A DNA stretch of 43,449 bases from Hyphomicrobiales bacterium (GCA_011087605.1 JAALLE010000027.1:1-43449), one strand, 5' to 3'. Shown: positions 8,821 through 17,450, counted from the first letter of the stretch. Program-made: numbers and translations. The notes: generated by a model from the letters alone, not told the origin.

Positions 8821-9141
8821 TCAATCGCACTTCAAGACGCGGGTGCCTTTGCGCAAACTGTAAAACGAACACTGATAGGTTTGGTGCGGGTCACCAAACC
8901 TCTGGTCGAGCACGATTATGTTTGGATTGCCGGTTGCATCACGCACACTTTGGGTGATTGGGTGGCCATCTTTGAAATGGGGACGCATTAACCGGCGTAG
9001 GCGTTGAGCACCAGTCAACCGGCTTGCGACAGTTTCAACGACGGGTTCAATGCTGACTGGTGCGGCATTGAATGAAGCGGCATGGGACGTGGAGACTATT
9101 GTAAGGGCCATTACGGCGGCGGTTGATACAAGTTTCAACAT
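8821..9141 (-). CDS. Small secreted protein of unknown function
   Basis: The 106-residue product begins with a clean signal peptide (MLKLVSTAAVMALTIVSTSHAA, cleavage after SHA). The mature part of about 85 residues is basic, with RLTGAQRLRRLMRPHF in the middle, and ends with a likely disulfide-forming pair of cysteines (YQCSFYSL...LKCD). ATG 9141 is preceded by AGGA seven bases upstream, which decides the start; the frame remains open further upstream without a signal-like sequence. I do not recognise a family. It is convergent with tig, from which a terminator separates it, and nothing in the neighbourhood points to a role. Likely periplasmic. Confidence 0.6.
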   Translation of the reverse strand: MLKLVSTAAVMALTIVSTSHAASFNAAPVSIEPVVETVASRLTGAQRLRRLMRPHFKDGHPITQSVRDATGNPNIIVLDQRFGDPHQTYQCSFYSLRKGTRVLKCD

Positions 9142-9343
9142 GAAATGTTCCTTTAAAATGTTGTGCGACACAAACGTCGCTTGCCCAAATGTAGGCGTCA
9201 AAAATCCAAATAATAAGGCCTGAAACGCGGGTGTGAATCAACGTGATGGATTGAAGACTGCGTCGAAATTCGACTTAGCATGCCAATGAAAGTTGCTGCG
9301 AATTTACCCGCTATGACAAAGCGTTGCATAGCAGATTGCTGCA

Positions 9344-10504
9344 TCAAGACCTCAACACGTGTTCGACAAGTTGAACCCAAAAACTTGAACCCGGGACCAG
9401 CGCATCATCATTGAAGTCATAATCGGTTGCATGGAGCGGTTGCGCATTTGCTCCCTCGATTCCGTTGCCGGTGAATATGAAACATCCCGGTCGGGCGGCC
9501 GCCATATGGGCAAAATCTTCTGACGCCAGCACCGGTTCACAATTGCCGTTGACGTTGTTGGAACCGGCCAGCAATTCTGCGGCCTCAATCGCCTTCATCG
9601 TGGGACCGGTGGAATTGATGGTCGCCTTGAATATGGTGTCATAAGCCACGCTGGCAGCCACCCCATGCGCTTGAGCTATGCCAGCAACGATGGACCGCAT
9701 GGTTTCTTCGATGCGCTGATTTACGTCGGGGGACAGGGCTCGGGCATCGCCTGAAAGGGCCGCGCTGCCGGGAAGCCGGTTACGGGCACCATCGGTGATA
9801 AATTCCGTAACTGAAACCACGCCATTGTTTCCAGGATTGAGCTTGCGACTGACAATGGTCTGCAGTGCCCCCACCATCTGCGCACCTACCGTGATCGCGT
9901 CCACCCCCATATGAGGCATGGCAGCGTGACCGCCTTTTGCCTCGATGGCGATTTCAAAGATTGCCTCACTCGCCATGATCGTGCCGCGGCGCGTTTTGAA
10001 GTGACCGACTGGCAGGCCGGGCATGTTATGCATGCCGTAAACTTCATCAATGGGAAATCGGTCGAACAGGCCATCCTCGATCATCGCAGGGCCGCCTTGG
10101 CCATGCTCTTCGGCTGGTTGAAAGATGAAAATGACCCGGCCGTTGAAATCTCCGCTCTGGGAAAGATGCTTGGCCGCGCCCAATAGCATGGCCGTGTGAC
10201 CATCATGGCCGCAGGCATGCATAACCCCAGAATTAGTCGATCGATATGCAAAGGAGTTTTGCTCTTCAAAGGGCAGGGCATCCATATCGGCTCGAAGTCC
10301 AATGGCCGTCGTTCCATTGCCGCGCTGCAGGATCCCAACTACACCGGTTTGGCCTACACCGGTATGAACGTCGAGGCCGAACTCTGTCAAAAGTTCGGCA
10401 ACTCGTGCAGAGGTACGATGTTCCTCAAACCCTAGTTCTGGATGAGCGTGAAAATCCCGTCGCCAGGCGCGCATGTCCGCCAGAATTGATGAAGTATCTT
10501 GCAT
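9344..10504 (-). CDS. M20 family amidohydrolase (hippurate hydrolase/N-acyl-amino-acid deacylase type)
   Basis: The 386-residue protein fits the M20D peptidase/amidohydrolase family: WRRDFHAHPELGFEEHRTS at the start, GLRADMDALPF at 69-79, the metal-binding HACGHDGH at 96-103, QPAEEHGQGG near 132-141, the dimerisation-domain segment GGHAAMPH and the C-terminal SEDFAHMA. These enzymes remove acyl groups from amino acids (hippurate, N-acetyl amino acids, indole-acetyl conjugates) using a two-metal centre. No signal peptide, so cytoplasmic. Its ATG overlaps the stop of the upstream methyltransferase in the sequence TAATG, so the two are coupled. The exact substrate cannot be read from the sequence. 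Confidence 0.92.
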   Translation of the reverse strand: MQDTSSILADMRAWRRDFHAHPELGFEEHRTSARVAELLTEFGLDVHTGVGQTGVVGILQRGNGTTAIGLRADMDALPFEEQNSFAYRSTNSGVMHACGHDGHTAMLLGAAKHLSQSGDFNGRVIFIFQPAEEHGQGGPAMIEDGLFDRFPIDEVYGMHNMPGLPVGHFKTRRGTIMASEAIFEIAIEAKGGHAAMPHMGVDAITVGAQMVGALQTIVSRKLNPGNNGVVSVTEFITDGARNRLPGSAALSGDARALSPDVNQRIEETMRSIVAGIAQAHGVAASVAYDTIFKATINSTGPTMKAIEAAELLAGSNNVNGNCEPVLASEDFAHMAAARPGCFIFTGNGIEGANAQPLHATDYDFNDDALVPGSSFWVQLVEHVLRS

Positions 10505-11148
10505 TAGTTTTTTACCACCGAAATGACCCAGCCATTGACCTGATGGCCAGGCATGTGCTCGCCGAACTGTTTGTCGAGAATGTTAATCGCGCCATCGGCG
10601 TCCAACTTGTCGAGTTTGGCGGCAAGATCCCCCTTGTCCCAATATTGTTCATTCAACGCAATGATCAGATGCCCTCCAGGTCGCAATACCCGCAGCAGCT
10701 CGTCGCAGGCTTCAGGAAATACATGACCAAACGAGAAGACGCCCACGCAGGTGACAATGTCGTAGCTTTCATCTGGAGTGTCAGGAAGATTCTCGTTCAG
10801 ATTGGCTTCAAACAATCTGATGTAGCAGCCTTTTTCCAGGCTCTTTTCGAGCATTTCCGGCGAAAAATCGCAGCCGTCAATATTGTCATAGCCCAATTGC
10901 CTCATTGCAACGCCCGATAAACCGGAGCCGCATCCCGCATCCAGAATGTGGCAGGATAAATCGGCGTTTAGATCCCTGATTACATTTGCAACCCGCTGTG
11001 GCTGAGCATATCCGCTGACCTTGCCAACTTCATGGTCATAGGTTTTAGCCCACGATTTGTAATGTTGGCGGGTTTGGTTATTCGTTTTCAGCGAATAAGC
11101 GGCCTCAAAGTGGCCACTGTCGTCGTCGGGGGAGTCCGGCACCGTCAT
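10504..11148 (-). CDS. Class I SAM-dependent methyltransferase
   Basis: The 214-residue protein has a Rossmann-type methyltransferase domain. Motif I is HILDAGCGSGLSG (about 67-79), followed by DGCDFSPEML (motif II), the segment YDIVTCVGVFSFGHV and the late motif LLRVLRPGGHLIIALN. The N-terminal part (ANNQTRQHYKSWAKTYDHEVG-like) resembles the ubiquinone/menaquinone-type and Williams-Beuren-type small-molecule methyltransferases. The substrate is not identifiable. ATG 11148 has GGA five bases upstream. It is the first gene of a coupled pair with the M20 amidohydrolase, so both may act on the same small molecule. Confidence 0.88.
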   Translation of the reverse strand: MTVPDSPDDDSGHFEAAYSLKTNNQTRQHYKSWAKTYDHEVGKVSGYAQPQRVANVIRDLNADLSCHILDAGCGSGLSGVAMRQLGYDNIDGCDFSPEMLEKSLEKGCYIRLFEANLNENLPDTPDESYDIVTCVGVFSFGHVFPEACDELLRVLRPGGHLIIALNEQYWDKGDLAAKLDKLDADGAINILDKQFGEHMPGHQVNGWVISVVKN

Positions 11149-11446
11149 ATTCCTTAAAAATGAACCCGGAATGCAGAATGAGAGTGTTTGTGGGCTGTGT
11201 CGAGACCCGGCATGACAAGTTTCACCTCACCAATTGTGACTAAACTGCAACACACCGTTAACAAGTTACGGTCTAACTTGGATCGGAAGGTCGTTTGCCC
11301 TTTTTGCACCACAAATCGGGCTCACTCCCGCTACAAAGCCTGTCTATAGGTTGGGTAGGCCAAACAAATTCCCCTTTTTCCAGTCCGGGCACTCAGATTG
11401 GACATTGTGAAATAACCTAACGGAGTTTCGGCGGTAGTAGCCAGAT
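11149..11446. other. Divergent intergenic region between methyltransferase and exoR-like genes
   Basis: Just under 300 bases carry the control regions for both genes. No RNA gene or strong palindrome was found. The exoR-like ATG lacks a Shine-Dalgarno at normal spacing; the nearest GGAG is at 11422-11425, about 21 bases upstream. The sequence GGCGGTAG at 11430-11437 is discussed under rejected observations. Confidence 0.4.
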
Positions 11447-12424
11447 ATGCGTTTATACAGATCAACATCTTTTGGATTGACTGTGCTGATTGCACTGGGA
11501 GCCGCATTATTTGTAAATGCAGGCACGTCAGAGCACGCCTATGCGTTTGACCCTGAAAAAACCTTCAGCGAGGATGACGAACCGCGTACAATTCTGCGAT
11601 TTGGCTTTCGGGCGTTTAAAAAGGGCAATTTTGAGGACGCCATTGGTGCATTTCGATTTGGCGCTGAAAAAAATGACTTGGCTTCCCAGTGGAAACTTGC
11701 CCGGATGTTGCAGTCCGGTTCGGGACTGCCCAAAGACGATTTGGCGGCGTACAAACTCTACTCGAAAATTGCCTCGCGCTATATTGATAAATATCCCCGC
11801 AGGGCGGATTTGCCGTACGTAGCAAGCGCCCAGGTCGCGTTGGGGCGTTACGCATTGACCGGCATCAAAGGCTCGAAGGTGAGGGCAAGCCCGCGCCGAG
11901 CTGAAGATCACTTTTATCGCGCCGCCGCATTATATAAAGATCGCAATGCCCAATACGAACTGGGCGTTATGTATCGCCGCGGTTTATTGGGGGTGAAACA
12001 GCCCAAAAGTGCAGTACGCTGGTTTGGCCTTTCTGCACGCAAGGGACACCGTGGCGCGCAGGCTGAACTCGGTGAAATGCTGTTTTATGGCGAAGGTGTG
12101 CGAAGCAGCCCGGTCCGCGGATTGGTTTTCATGAGCAAGGCTTTGGCCAATTCTGCGCGCTCGCGGGTTAAGACCATTCGCCGGATGCGTCAAAAGGCGT
12201 TTGCCAAAGCCAGTGCCGCACAACGTGCAGCAGCCGACAAGATTATTGCCGGTTTGAAACTTGATAGAGGTTCCAGCGAGGAAGTTGTTCCAGCGCGGGC
12301 GGGTGCCAATTCGAGTAAACGTGACGTGAGGCGTGGCCGGGAGCGTGATGGCAACAGGGATCGCGGTAACAACCGCGGTGGCGACGGCGACAGTGGCGGA
12401 CGCGATAGCCGGGGCAACAACTAG
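11447..12424 (+). CDS. exoR: ExoR-like periplasmic Sel1-repeat regulator with extended C-terminus
   Basis: The 325-residue protein starts with a signal peptide (cleavage about AYA/FDP, residue 33). It continues with LRFGFRAFKKGNFEDAIGAFRFGAEK and then Sel1-type repeats, for example ASQWKLARMLQSGSGLPKDDLAAYKLYSKIA, NAQYELGVMYRRGLLG and GAQAELGEMLFYGEGV. This order and wording match ExoR of rhizobia, which binds the sensor ExoS in the periplasm and holds down the ExoS/ChvI system controlling exopolysaccharide, motility and envelope genes. From memory ExoR is about 268 residues; here about 40 extra residues form a tail of Arg, Gly, Asp and Asn (from about 285) that looks disordered. Single gene, divergent from the methyltransferase, followed by a strong bidirectional terminator. 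ExoS/ChvI are not in the window. Homology is confident; conserved function is inferred. Confidence 0.78.
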   Translation: MRLYRSTSFGLTVLIALGAALFVNAGTSEHAYAFDPEKTFSEDDEPRTILRFGFRAFKKGNFEDAIGAFRFGAEKNDLASQWKLARMLQSGSGLPKDDLAAYKLYSKIASRYIDKYPRRADLPYVASAQVALGRYALTGIKGSKVRASPRRAEDHFYRAAALYKDRNAQYELGVMYRRGLLGVKQPKSAVRWFGLSARKGHRGAQAELGEMLFYGEGVRSSPVRGLVFMSKALANSARSRVKTIRRMRQKAFAKASAAQRAAADKIIAGLKLDRGSSEEVVPARAGANSSKRDVRRGRERDGNRDRGNNRGGDGDSGGRDSRGNN

Positions 12425-12470
12425 GGTTAGGGCGACGCATGTTGCACCTTCCAGCAGTTCCAGAGATTGT

Positions 12471-12512
12471 AAAAAAAAGAGCCGGCAAATTCAAAATTTG
12501 CCGGTTCTTTTT
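12471..12512. terminator. Bidirectional rho-independent terminator between exoR and the BCCT gene
   Basis: AGAGCCGGCAAATT and AATTTGCCGGTTCT pair over 14 positions with a three-base loop. A run of A lies on the left and a run of T on the right, so it can end transcription from both the plus-strand exoR-like gene and the minus-strand BCCT gene (stop at 12571). Confidence 0.9.
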
Positions 12513-12570
12513 TATTGAACCGGAGGCCAATATGAGACCTCCGGATTGTCGTCTTGTCAAAAGCTGTTGA

Positions 12571-14163
12571 TCAAAGTTTGGCTCTCTCCGACTTCAGCGC
12601 CAGCCAGAGGCAATAGCACATAATCAACACGACCACAGTGAACGGAATGCCGGTTGAGACCGCCGCTCCCTGCAACGCATTGAGACCACCACCCAGCAGC
12701 AGCGCAATGGCGACCAGTCCTTCCAAGGTGCACCAAAACACCCGTTGAATAACCGGTGCGTCCATTTTCCCACCTGCTGTGATCGTGTCGATCACAAGTG
12801 ATCCACTGTCGGAAGATGTAACGAAGAAGATCACAATCAACACGAGGGAAATTGGCGCAACGATGCTGTAGAGCGGATATTGATCCAACAGTCGGAACAA
12901 AGCCATTTCCGGCTTGTAGCTGTCGACGACAACTGCCGAGATGCCCTGACCGGCGTCTGCGTTGATCATGTCAATTGCAGCGCCACCGAAAGTAGACATC
13001 CACAAAGCGCACACCAAAGTCGGTGCAATCAGCGCACACAAGATGAATTCACGAACCGTGCGGCCCTTGGAAATGCGAGCAATAAACATGCCGACAAAGG
13101 GAGACCAGGCTATCCACCAGGCCCAATAGAACGTCGTCCAGCCATGGAAATAACTGGTGTCCTCTCGCCCGAACGGGTTCGACAGCGCCGGCAGGTAGGT
13201 GATGTAGTCGACCATTGCGCCAAAATAACGCGACAATGCGGTGCCAACGCCGCTCATGAACAGAACGAAGATAAACAATCCGACCGCCATGACCATGTTG
13301 ATTTCAGAGAGTCGCTTAACGCCCTTGTCCATACCCAACATGACCGATCCCAAAGCCACGATCGTAATACCGATAATCAAAAGGACGGTAACGGTGTTGG
13401 TGGGTTCGATACCTGCCACTTCGTTCAGACCTGCGGCGACCTGACGGGCACCGAGACCCAGGGATGTGGTCAGTCCGAAGAGGGTGGCAAATACCGCAAG
13501 CGTATCGATGGCATGTCCCCACCAGCCCCAGACCTTTTCACCCAGGATTGGATAAAACGCTGAGCGCAGTGTCAGTGGTAGTCCCAGATTATAGCAGAAA
13601 ATCGCCAGGCTCAGACCGACGGCTGCATAAATAGCCCATCCTTCCAGACCCCAGTGATGTATCGTGCCAACCACGCCGATATATTCATTTCCGGGCAGCG
13701 TTGCATCAATTCCCAATGGCCGTGCGGCCCCGCCTTCTGAGAAGTTGTAATAGACCGGCTCCAGAACGCCGAAAAACAGCAGTCCGATGCCGATGCCGGC
13801 GGCGAACATCATCGCGATCCAGCCTGTGTAGGAATAATCCGGCTTGGCGTCTTTCCCACCTATTCGGACCGACCCAACGGGCAGAACGATAAGCGCCAGG
13901 CAAAATAGTGTGATGCCATCTACAGAGAGTACAAGAAACCAGTCAAACGTGCTCGTAAGCCATGGTCGAAGCCATCCAAAAAACTCAGCAGATGCTTCCT
14001 GATTGGCAAGCGATACCAAGACGAAGGCAAATATCAGTATGCTGGAAATCATAAATACGGGGTTGTGAATATCGAGACCCATCGGTCGGATATTGTCTTG
14101 CCCCATCTCATATTCGGTGGAAAATTCCAGTTCCTTGTCTGTCGAAGGTTCTGAAGTCGACAT
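12571..14163 (-). CDS. BCCT family betaine/choline/carnitine-type transporter
   Basis: The 530-residue protein has the 12-helix BCCT layout, with the glycine-rich MFAAGIGIGLLFFGVLEPVYY segment. The aromatic signature THYWAWW-like region appears here as WTTFYWAWWIAWSPFVGMFIARISKGRT. BCCT carriers import compatible solutes such as glycine betaine, choline or carnitine, driven by sodium or protons. The N-terminal 35 residues are acidic and cytoplasmic; the C-terminal tail is very short (SERAKL), so it lacks the long osmosensing tail known from BetP. ATG 14163 is preceded by AGGAGAGGAG, a strong ribosome binding site. No choline-oxidation genes adjoin it, so the solute is not determined. Confidence 0.93.
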   Translation of the reverse strand: MSTSEPSTDKELEFSTEYEMGQDNIRPMGLDIHNPVFMISSILIFAFVLVSLANQEASAEFFGWLRPWLTSTFDWFLVLSVDGITLFCLALIVLPVGSVRIGGKDAKPDYSYTGWIAMMFAAGIGIGLLFFGVLEPVYYNFSEGGAARPLGIDATLPGNEYIGVVGTIHHWGLEGWAIYAAVGLSLAIFCYNLGLPLTLRSAFYPILGEKVWGWWGHAIDTLAVFATLFGLTTSLGLGARQVAAGLNEVAGIEPTNTVTVLLIIGITIVALGSVMLGMDKGVKRLSEINMVMAVGLFIFVLFMSGVGTALSRYFGAMVDYITYLPALSNPFGREDTSYFHGWTTFYWAWWIAWSPFVGMFIARISKGRTVREFILCALIAPTLVCALWMSTFGGAAIDMINADAGQGISAVVVDSYKPEMALFRLLDQYPLYSIVAPISLVLIVIFFVTSSDSGSLVIDTITAGGKMDAPVIQRVFWCTLEGLVAIALLLGGGLNALQGAAVSTGIPFTVVVLIMCYCLWLALKSERAKL

Positions 14164-14280
14164 AACGTTTCTCCTCTCCTAATTGGCCGAGCACTGTCCG
14201 GCCATCTAGGAAATGTCGATGAAATAATGGTGCGAGTCAAAATTGAGACTCTGAGATGCAAGGTTGCCTGTTGATGAATT

Positions 14281-14292
14281 GTTCGACCGAAC
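14281..14292. promoter_or_regulatory. Short inverted repeat upstream of the BCCT gene
   Basis: GTTCG-AC-CGAAC lies about 118 bases upstream of the BCCT start, between that gene and the end of xth. Five-base arms with a two-base spacer could be a repressor half-site pair. The evidence is only symmetry and position. Confidence 0.2.
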
Positions 14293-14340
14293 GGTGCAGC
14301 TGATTGTGATTTTACGAAATGAAATCAGATGATTATCGGC

Positions 14341-15135
14341 TCAATTATATTCCAGCCAGATGGGGACATGATCGGATGGTTTTTCCCAGTCCCGAACATA
14401 TTTGTCGACCTCGCACCCGCTAAATCGGAGAGTTGCCTCGGGTGAAAGCAGCAGGTGATCGATTCGAATCCCATGGTTTTTGGGCCAGGCTCCAGCCTGA
14501 TAATCCCAAAATGTATAAATCCCGGCGGCATCGGTTGAGCTGCGCAAAGCTTCTGTCAGGCCAAGATTTTTCAGGGCCTCAAAGCGGCTTCGGCTTTCCG
14601 GGCGAAACAATGCATCGCCCTGCCAGACTTGTGGATCCCAACAATCCTTATTTTGCGGGATGACATTATAATCGCCCGCCAGAATAAATGGTTCTTCCAG
14701 CGCTAGGTGACCTTCTGCCCAGGCGTGCAATCTGTCCATCCATTCCAGTTTATAATCGAATTTCCGCGGATCATTCACCGGATTGCCGTTGGGCAGATAC
14801 AAGGAAATAACCCGCAGAACTCGACCATCTACTGAAAACACGCCTTCGATAAAACGCGCTTGTTCGTCTTCAATTGTACTGGTCGCAAGCATCGGCAGGC
14901 CACGATTGACCTCGTCAAATGGGAGTTTTGACAAGATGGCAACGCCGTTAAATCCCTTCTGGCCATGAGTTTCCACATTGTAACCCAGTTCTTCGATCTG
15001 GGAGCCGGGGAAAGCTTCATCAACCGACTTTATTTCCTGCAGACAGGCAATATCGGGAGCCGATTGCCGCAACCATTCGAGCAGCACATCATGGCGTGCC
15101 TTGATGCCATTTATGTTCCAGGAGGCGATCTTCAT
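14341..15135 (-). CDS. xth: Exodeoxyribonuclease III (AP endonuclease)
   Basis: The 264-residue protein is a complete member of the exonuclease III/AP endonuclease family. Metal and active-site motifs are all present: WNINGIKAR at 6-14, CLQEIKSVDE with the catalytic Glu, LAGDYNVIPQNKDC, IRIDHLLLSPEA and the terminal SDHVPIWLE. It cuts DNA 5' of abasic sites and removes 3' blocking groups in base excision repair. ATG 15135 fits the family start MKIASWNINGI. In related genomes, as I recall, xth follows erpA; here an NCS2-type permease gene lies between them. Confidence 0.94.
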   Translation of the reverse strand: MKIASWNINGIKARHDVLLEWLRQSAPDIACLQEIKSVDEAFPGSQIEELGYNVETHGQKGFNGVAILSKLPFDEVNRGLPMLATSTIEDEQARFIEGVFSVDGRVLRVISLYLPNGNPVNDPRKFDYKLEWMDRLHAWAEGHLALEEPFILAGDYNVIPQNKDCWDPQVWQGDALFRPESRSRFEALKNLGLTEALRSSTDAAGIYTFWDYQAGAWPKNHGIRIDHLLLSPEATLRFSGCEVDKYVRDWEKPSDHVPIWLEYN

Positions 15136-15351
15136 CGGTTCATGATTTCCATGTTGAAACGGCCAAAACAGCCGTTGGTGGACCTCATCCTAGGAGACAT
15201 TTTGGGCTTCTGCCAATGGTGGGAGGCTGTGAATACAGGAAAGAAAAGGGTTTTGCACCGTTTCATAGTCGGAGTACAAGATAGGTTAGGGGTAAAAGGA
15301 ATCGCTCACTAGCGGTCGCAAACGGATAAACACACCCCAGGAGAGAGAAAA

Positions 15352-17391
15352 ATGTCTGACACTTCACTGGGAACGCCGGAGCAACTCCGCGACCCGAACT
15401 ACATGCCACCATTGGGGCAAGCGGTTCCATTGGGCTTACAACACGTGCTGGCGATGTTCGCCAGTAACGTAACACCAGCCATTATTATTTGTGGTGCTGC
15501 TGGAATCGGTTTTGGCTCCGATCAGGGTGCGTTGGGTTTTCCTGACATGCGCTATATGGTCCAGATGTCGATGCTGTTTGCCGGTATCGCCACGTTGATC
15601 CAAACCATCGGGCTTGGACCTGCGGGGGCAAAATTGCCCATCGTTCAGGGTACAAGTTTTGCCTTTTTGCCGGTCATGATTCCGGCGGTTGCAGGGCTCG
15701 GAACAGGTGGGCTGGGAGGGCTCATGGCTGGCGTGATCATCGGTGGTATCTTCCACATGATCCTGGGTACCTTCATTAAGAAAATTCGATTTGCCTTGCC
15801 TCCGTTGGTTACCGGGCTGATCGTTTTGATGATTGGTTTGGCGCTGGTCAAAGTCGGCATTCAATATGCCGCTGGTGGCGTGCCGTTAATGGGTAAACCA
15901 GCATTTGGCTCACTGGCCATGTGGTTTCCGGCATTAATCGTGATCATTGTTACCTTGCTGGTTAAGTTTTTCGGCAAGGGCATTACGGCGGTTGCGGCGG
16001 TGCTGGTCGGTATCATTGCCGGTTATATTGTCGCGCTGATCATGGGTCAGGTGAATTTTGGTGGAGTTGGTGGAGCGGCGTTCTTTGAACTGCCCAATCC
16101 TTTCCGCTGGGGTTTCAGCCTTAACTGGGCGATTATCATCGGCATGTGCCTGATGGCCTTTATTTCAGCCATTGAAACCGTCGGCGACGTATCCGGTATC
16201 ACCAAGGGTGGTGCTGGTCGCGAAGCCACCGATGAAGAAATCCAGGGTGCGACCTATGCTGACGGTCTGGGTACCGCGATTGCCGGTATTTTTGGCGGTC
16301 TGCCAAATACGTCGTTTTCGCAAAATGTTGGTTTGATTTCCATGACTGGCGTCATGAGCCGACACGTCGTGTCGATCGGTGCATGTTTCCTGATCATCGG
16401 CGGCCTCATTCCAAAGGTCGGTGCGATTATCAATACTGTGCCAATCAACGTGCTTGGTGGTGGTGTGATCGTCATGTTCGGCATGGTTTGTTCGGCTGGT
16501 GTCAACATGCTGTCTGATGTGAACTGGAACCGTCGCAACATGGTGATATTCGCCACTGCTCTGTCCGTCGGACTGGGCTTGCAACTGGTGCCGGACGCGC
16601 TTCAGCACATGCCAGGTACTTTGAAAATTCTTCTGACATCTGGTCTGCTGCCTGCTGCGGCTATCGCAATCGTCTTGAACCTGTTGTTGCCGGAAGATCT
16701 TGACGGTGATGACGGCAATAGCGGTGCTCATGAAACTCAGATCAGCGGTCTGGGCGATTCTGGTTCTGCCTCCGGTGGCGCCGGTTCAGGAACAAGTTCT
16801 GCATCTACCGCGGCGTCCTTGGCGAGTTCCGGTACCGTATCGGCACGCTCAGGTTCAACGGCATCAGACGTCGGTTCGGCAGCTGGATCGGGAGGTGCAG
16901 GTAGTTCGTCCCCTGCAGAAAAAAAGTCTGGTGGCGCTTCTTCGGAAGCAAACCGGCCTTCGCCAGCTAAAAAATCGGCCAGCAAAAGCTCGGCAGCGAA
17001 ATCCGCTGCTAAGCCTGCTGCCAAAAAGCCTGCTGCCAAAAAGGCTGCGGCAAAATCGGCCAGTAAACCTGCTGCCAAAAGCACTGCGGCCAAAGCCGCT
17101 TCCAAGTCTGGCGGTAAAGCAGGCAAAGGTGGCGTCAAGGACGATATCGCCCTGATCGATGGAGTCGGTCCGGTTTTGAGCAAAAAGTTGACCAAACTCG
17201 GCTATGGCACGCTTTCGAGCATTGCCAATGCAAGCATCGCGGATCTGACGAAAGCCGCGGATGTGGTCAGCTATGCTGAAAAGAGCGGGAAATATGCCAA
17301 AGACTGGCAGAAACAGGCGAAGGATCTGTTGGCTGGAAAACCGGCTCGGGCCAAGTCTGACCGGGCTCGCCAAAAGGCTGCCAAGTCCTGA
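15352..17391 (+). CDS. NCS2 nucleobase (xanthine/uracil) permease fused to a Lys/Ala-rich linker and a helix-hairpin-helix domain
   Basis: Residues 1 to about 447 form a full NCS2 permease: GLQHVLAMFASNVTPAII at the start, the conserved Glu in AIETVGDVSGI, and the signature FSQNVGLISMTGVMSR. Such carriers import uracil, xanthine or urate with protons. After the last helix comes an atypical tail of about 230 residues. Residues 448-550 are Ser/Gly/Ala-rich, 550-596 are histone H1-like Ala/Lys repeats, and 597-665 form a helix-hairpin-helix unit (DDIALIDGVGPVLSKKLTKLG) ending KDWQKQAKDLLAG. That last unit resembles the module at the C-terminus of NuoE and ribosomal protein L21 in Rhizobiales. 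Start ATG 15352 has AGGAGA seven bases upstream, and a terminator follows the stop, so the fusion is a single intact frame. Whether the tail binds nucleic acid is inference. Confidence 0.85.
   Translation: MSDTSLGTPEQLRDPNYMPPLGQAVPLGLQHVLAMFASNVTPAIIICGAAGIGFGSDQGALGFPDMRYMVQMSMLFAGIATLIQTIGLGPAGAKLPIVQGTSFAFLPVMIPAVAGLGTGGLGGLMAGVIIGGIFHMILGTFIKKIRFALPPLVTGLIVLMIGLALVKVGIQYAAGGVPLMGKPAFGSLAMWFPALIVIIVTLLVKFFGKGITAVAAVLVGIIAGYIVALIMGQVNFGGVGGAAFFELPNPFRWGFSLNWAIIIGMCLMAFISAIETVGDVSGITKGGAGREATDEEIQGATYADGLGTAIAGIFGGLPNTSFSQNVGLISMTGVMSRHVVSIGACFLIIGGLIPKVGAIINTVPINVLGGGVIVMFGMVCSAGVNMLSDVNWNRRNMVIFATALSVGLGLQLVPDALQHMPGTLKILLTSGLLPAAAIAIVLNLLLPEDLDGDDGNSGAHETQISGLGDSGSASGGAGSGTSSASTAASLASSGTVSARSGSTASDVGSAAGSGGAGSSSPAEKKSGGASSEANRPSPAKKSASKSSAAKSAAKPAAKKPAAKKAAAKSASKPAAKSTAAKAASKSGGKAGKGGVKDDIALIDGVGPVLSKKLTKLGYGTLSSIANASIADLTKAADVVSYAEKSGKYAKDWQKQAKDLLAGKPARAKSDRARQKAAKS
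17014..17082 (+). repeat. Short direct repeats in the permease linker
   Basis: CCTGCTGCCAAAAAG occurs as a perfect tandem pair at 17014-17043, and a third near-copy (CCTGCTGCCAAAAG) begins at 17068. They encode the PAAKK units of the linker. Such repeats expand and contract easily by slippage, so the linker length may vary between strains. Confidence 0.75.
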
Positions 17392-17416
17392 TCACAGGAC
17401 AAATCAGTAACGATAC

Positions 17417-17450
17417 GGCCCGTCGGGATTATTCTCGGCGGGCCTTTTTT
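17417..17450 (+). terminator. Rho-independent terminator after the permease gene
   Basis: GGCCCGTCGGG and CTCGGCGGGCC form an 11-pair stem (with G-T pairs) around ATTATT, followed by six T. It lies 26 bases after the permease stop and before the convergent erpA stop at 17479. Confidence 0.88.

Noticed and set aside
11430-11437. GGCGGTAG just upstream of the exoR-like start, identical to the core of the ops element recognised by E. coli RfaH
   Set aside because: An eight-base match is expected about once by chance in a window this size on two strands, it sits next to the start of a single gene rather than in a long leader, and alphaproteobacterial RfaH-like proteins are not known to use the E. 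coli element.
14459-14472. GATTCGAATCCC resembling a tRNA T-arm
   Set aside because: It lies inside exonuclease III, and no acceptor stem or anticodon arm can be built around it.
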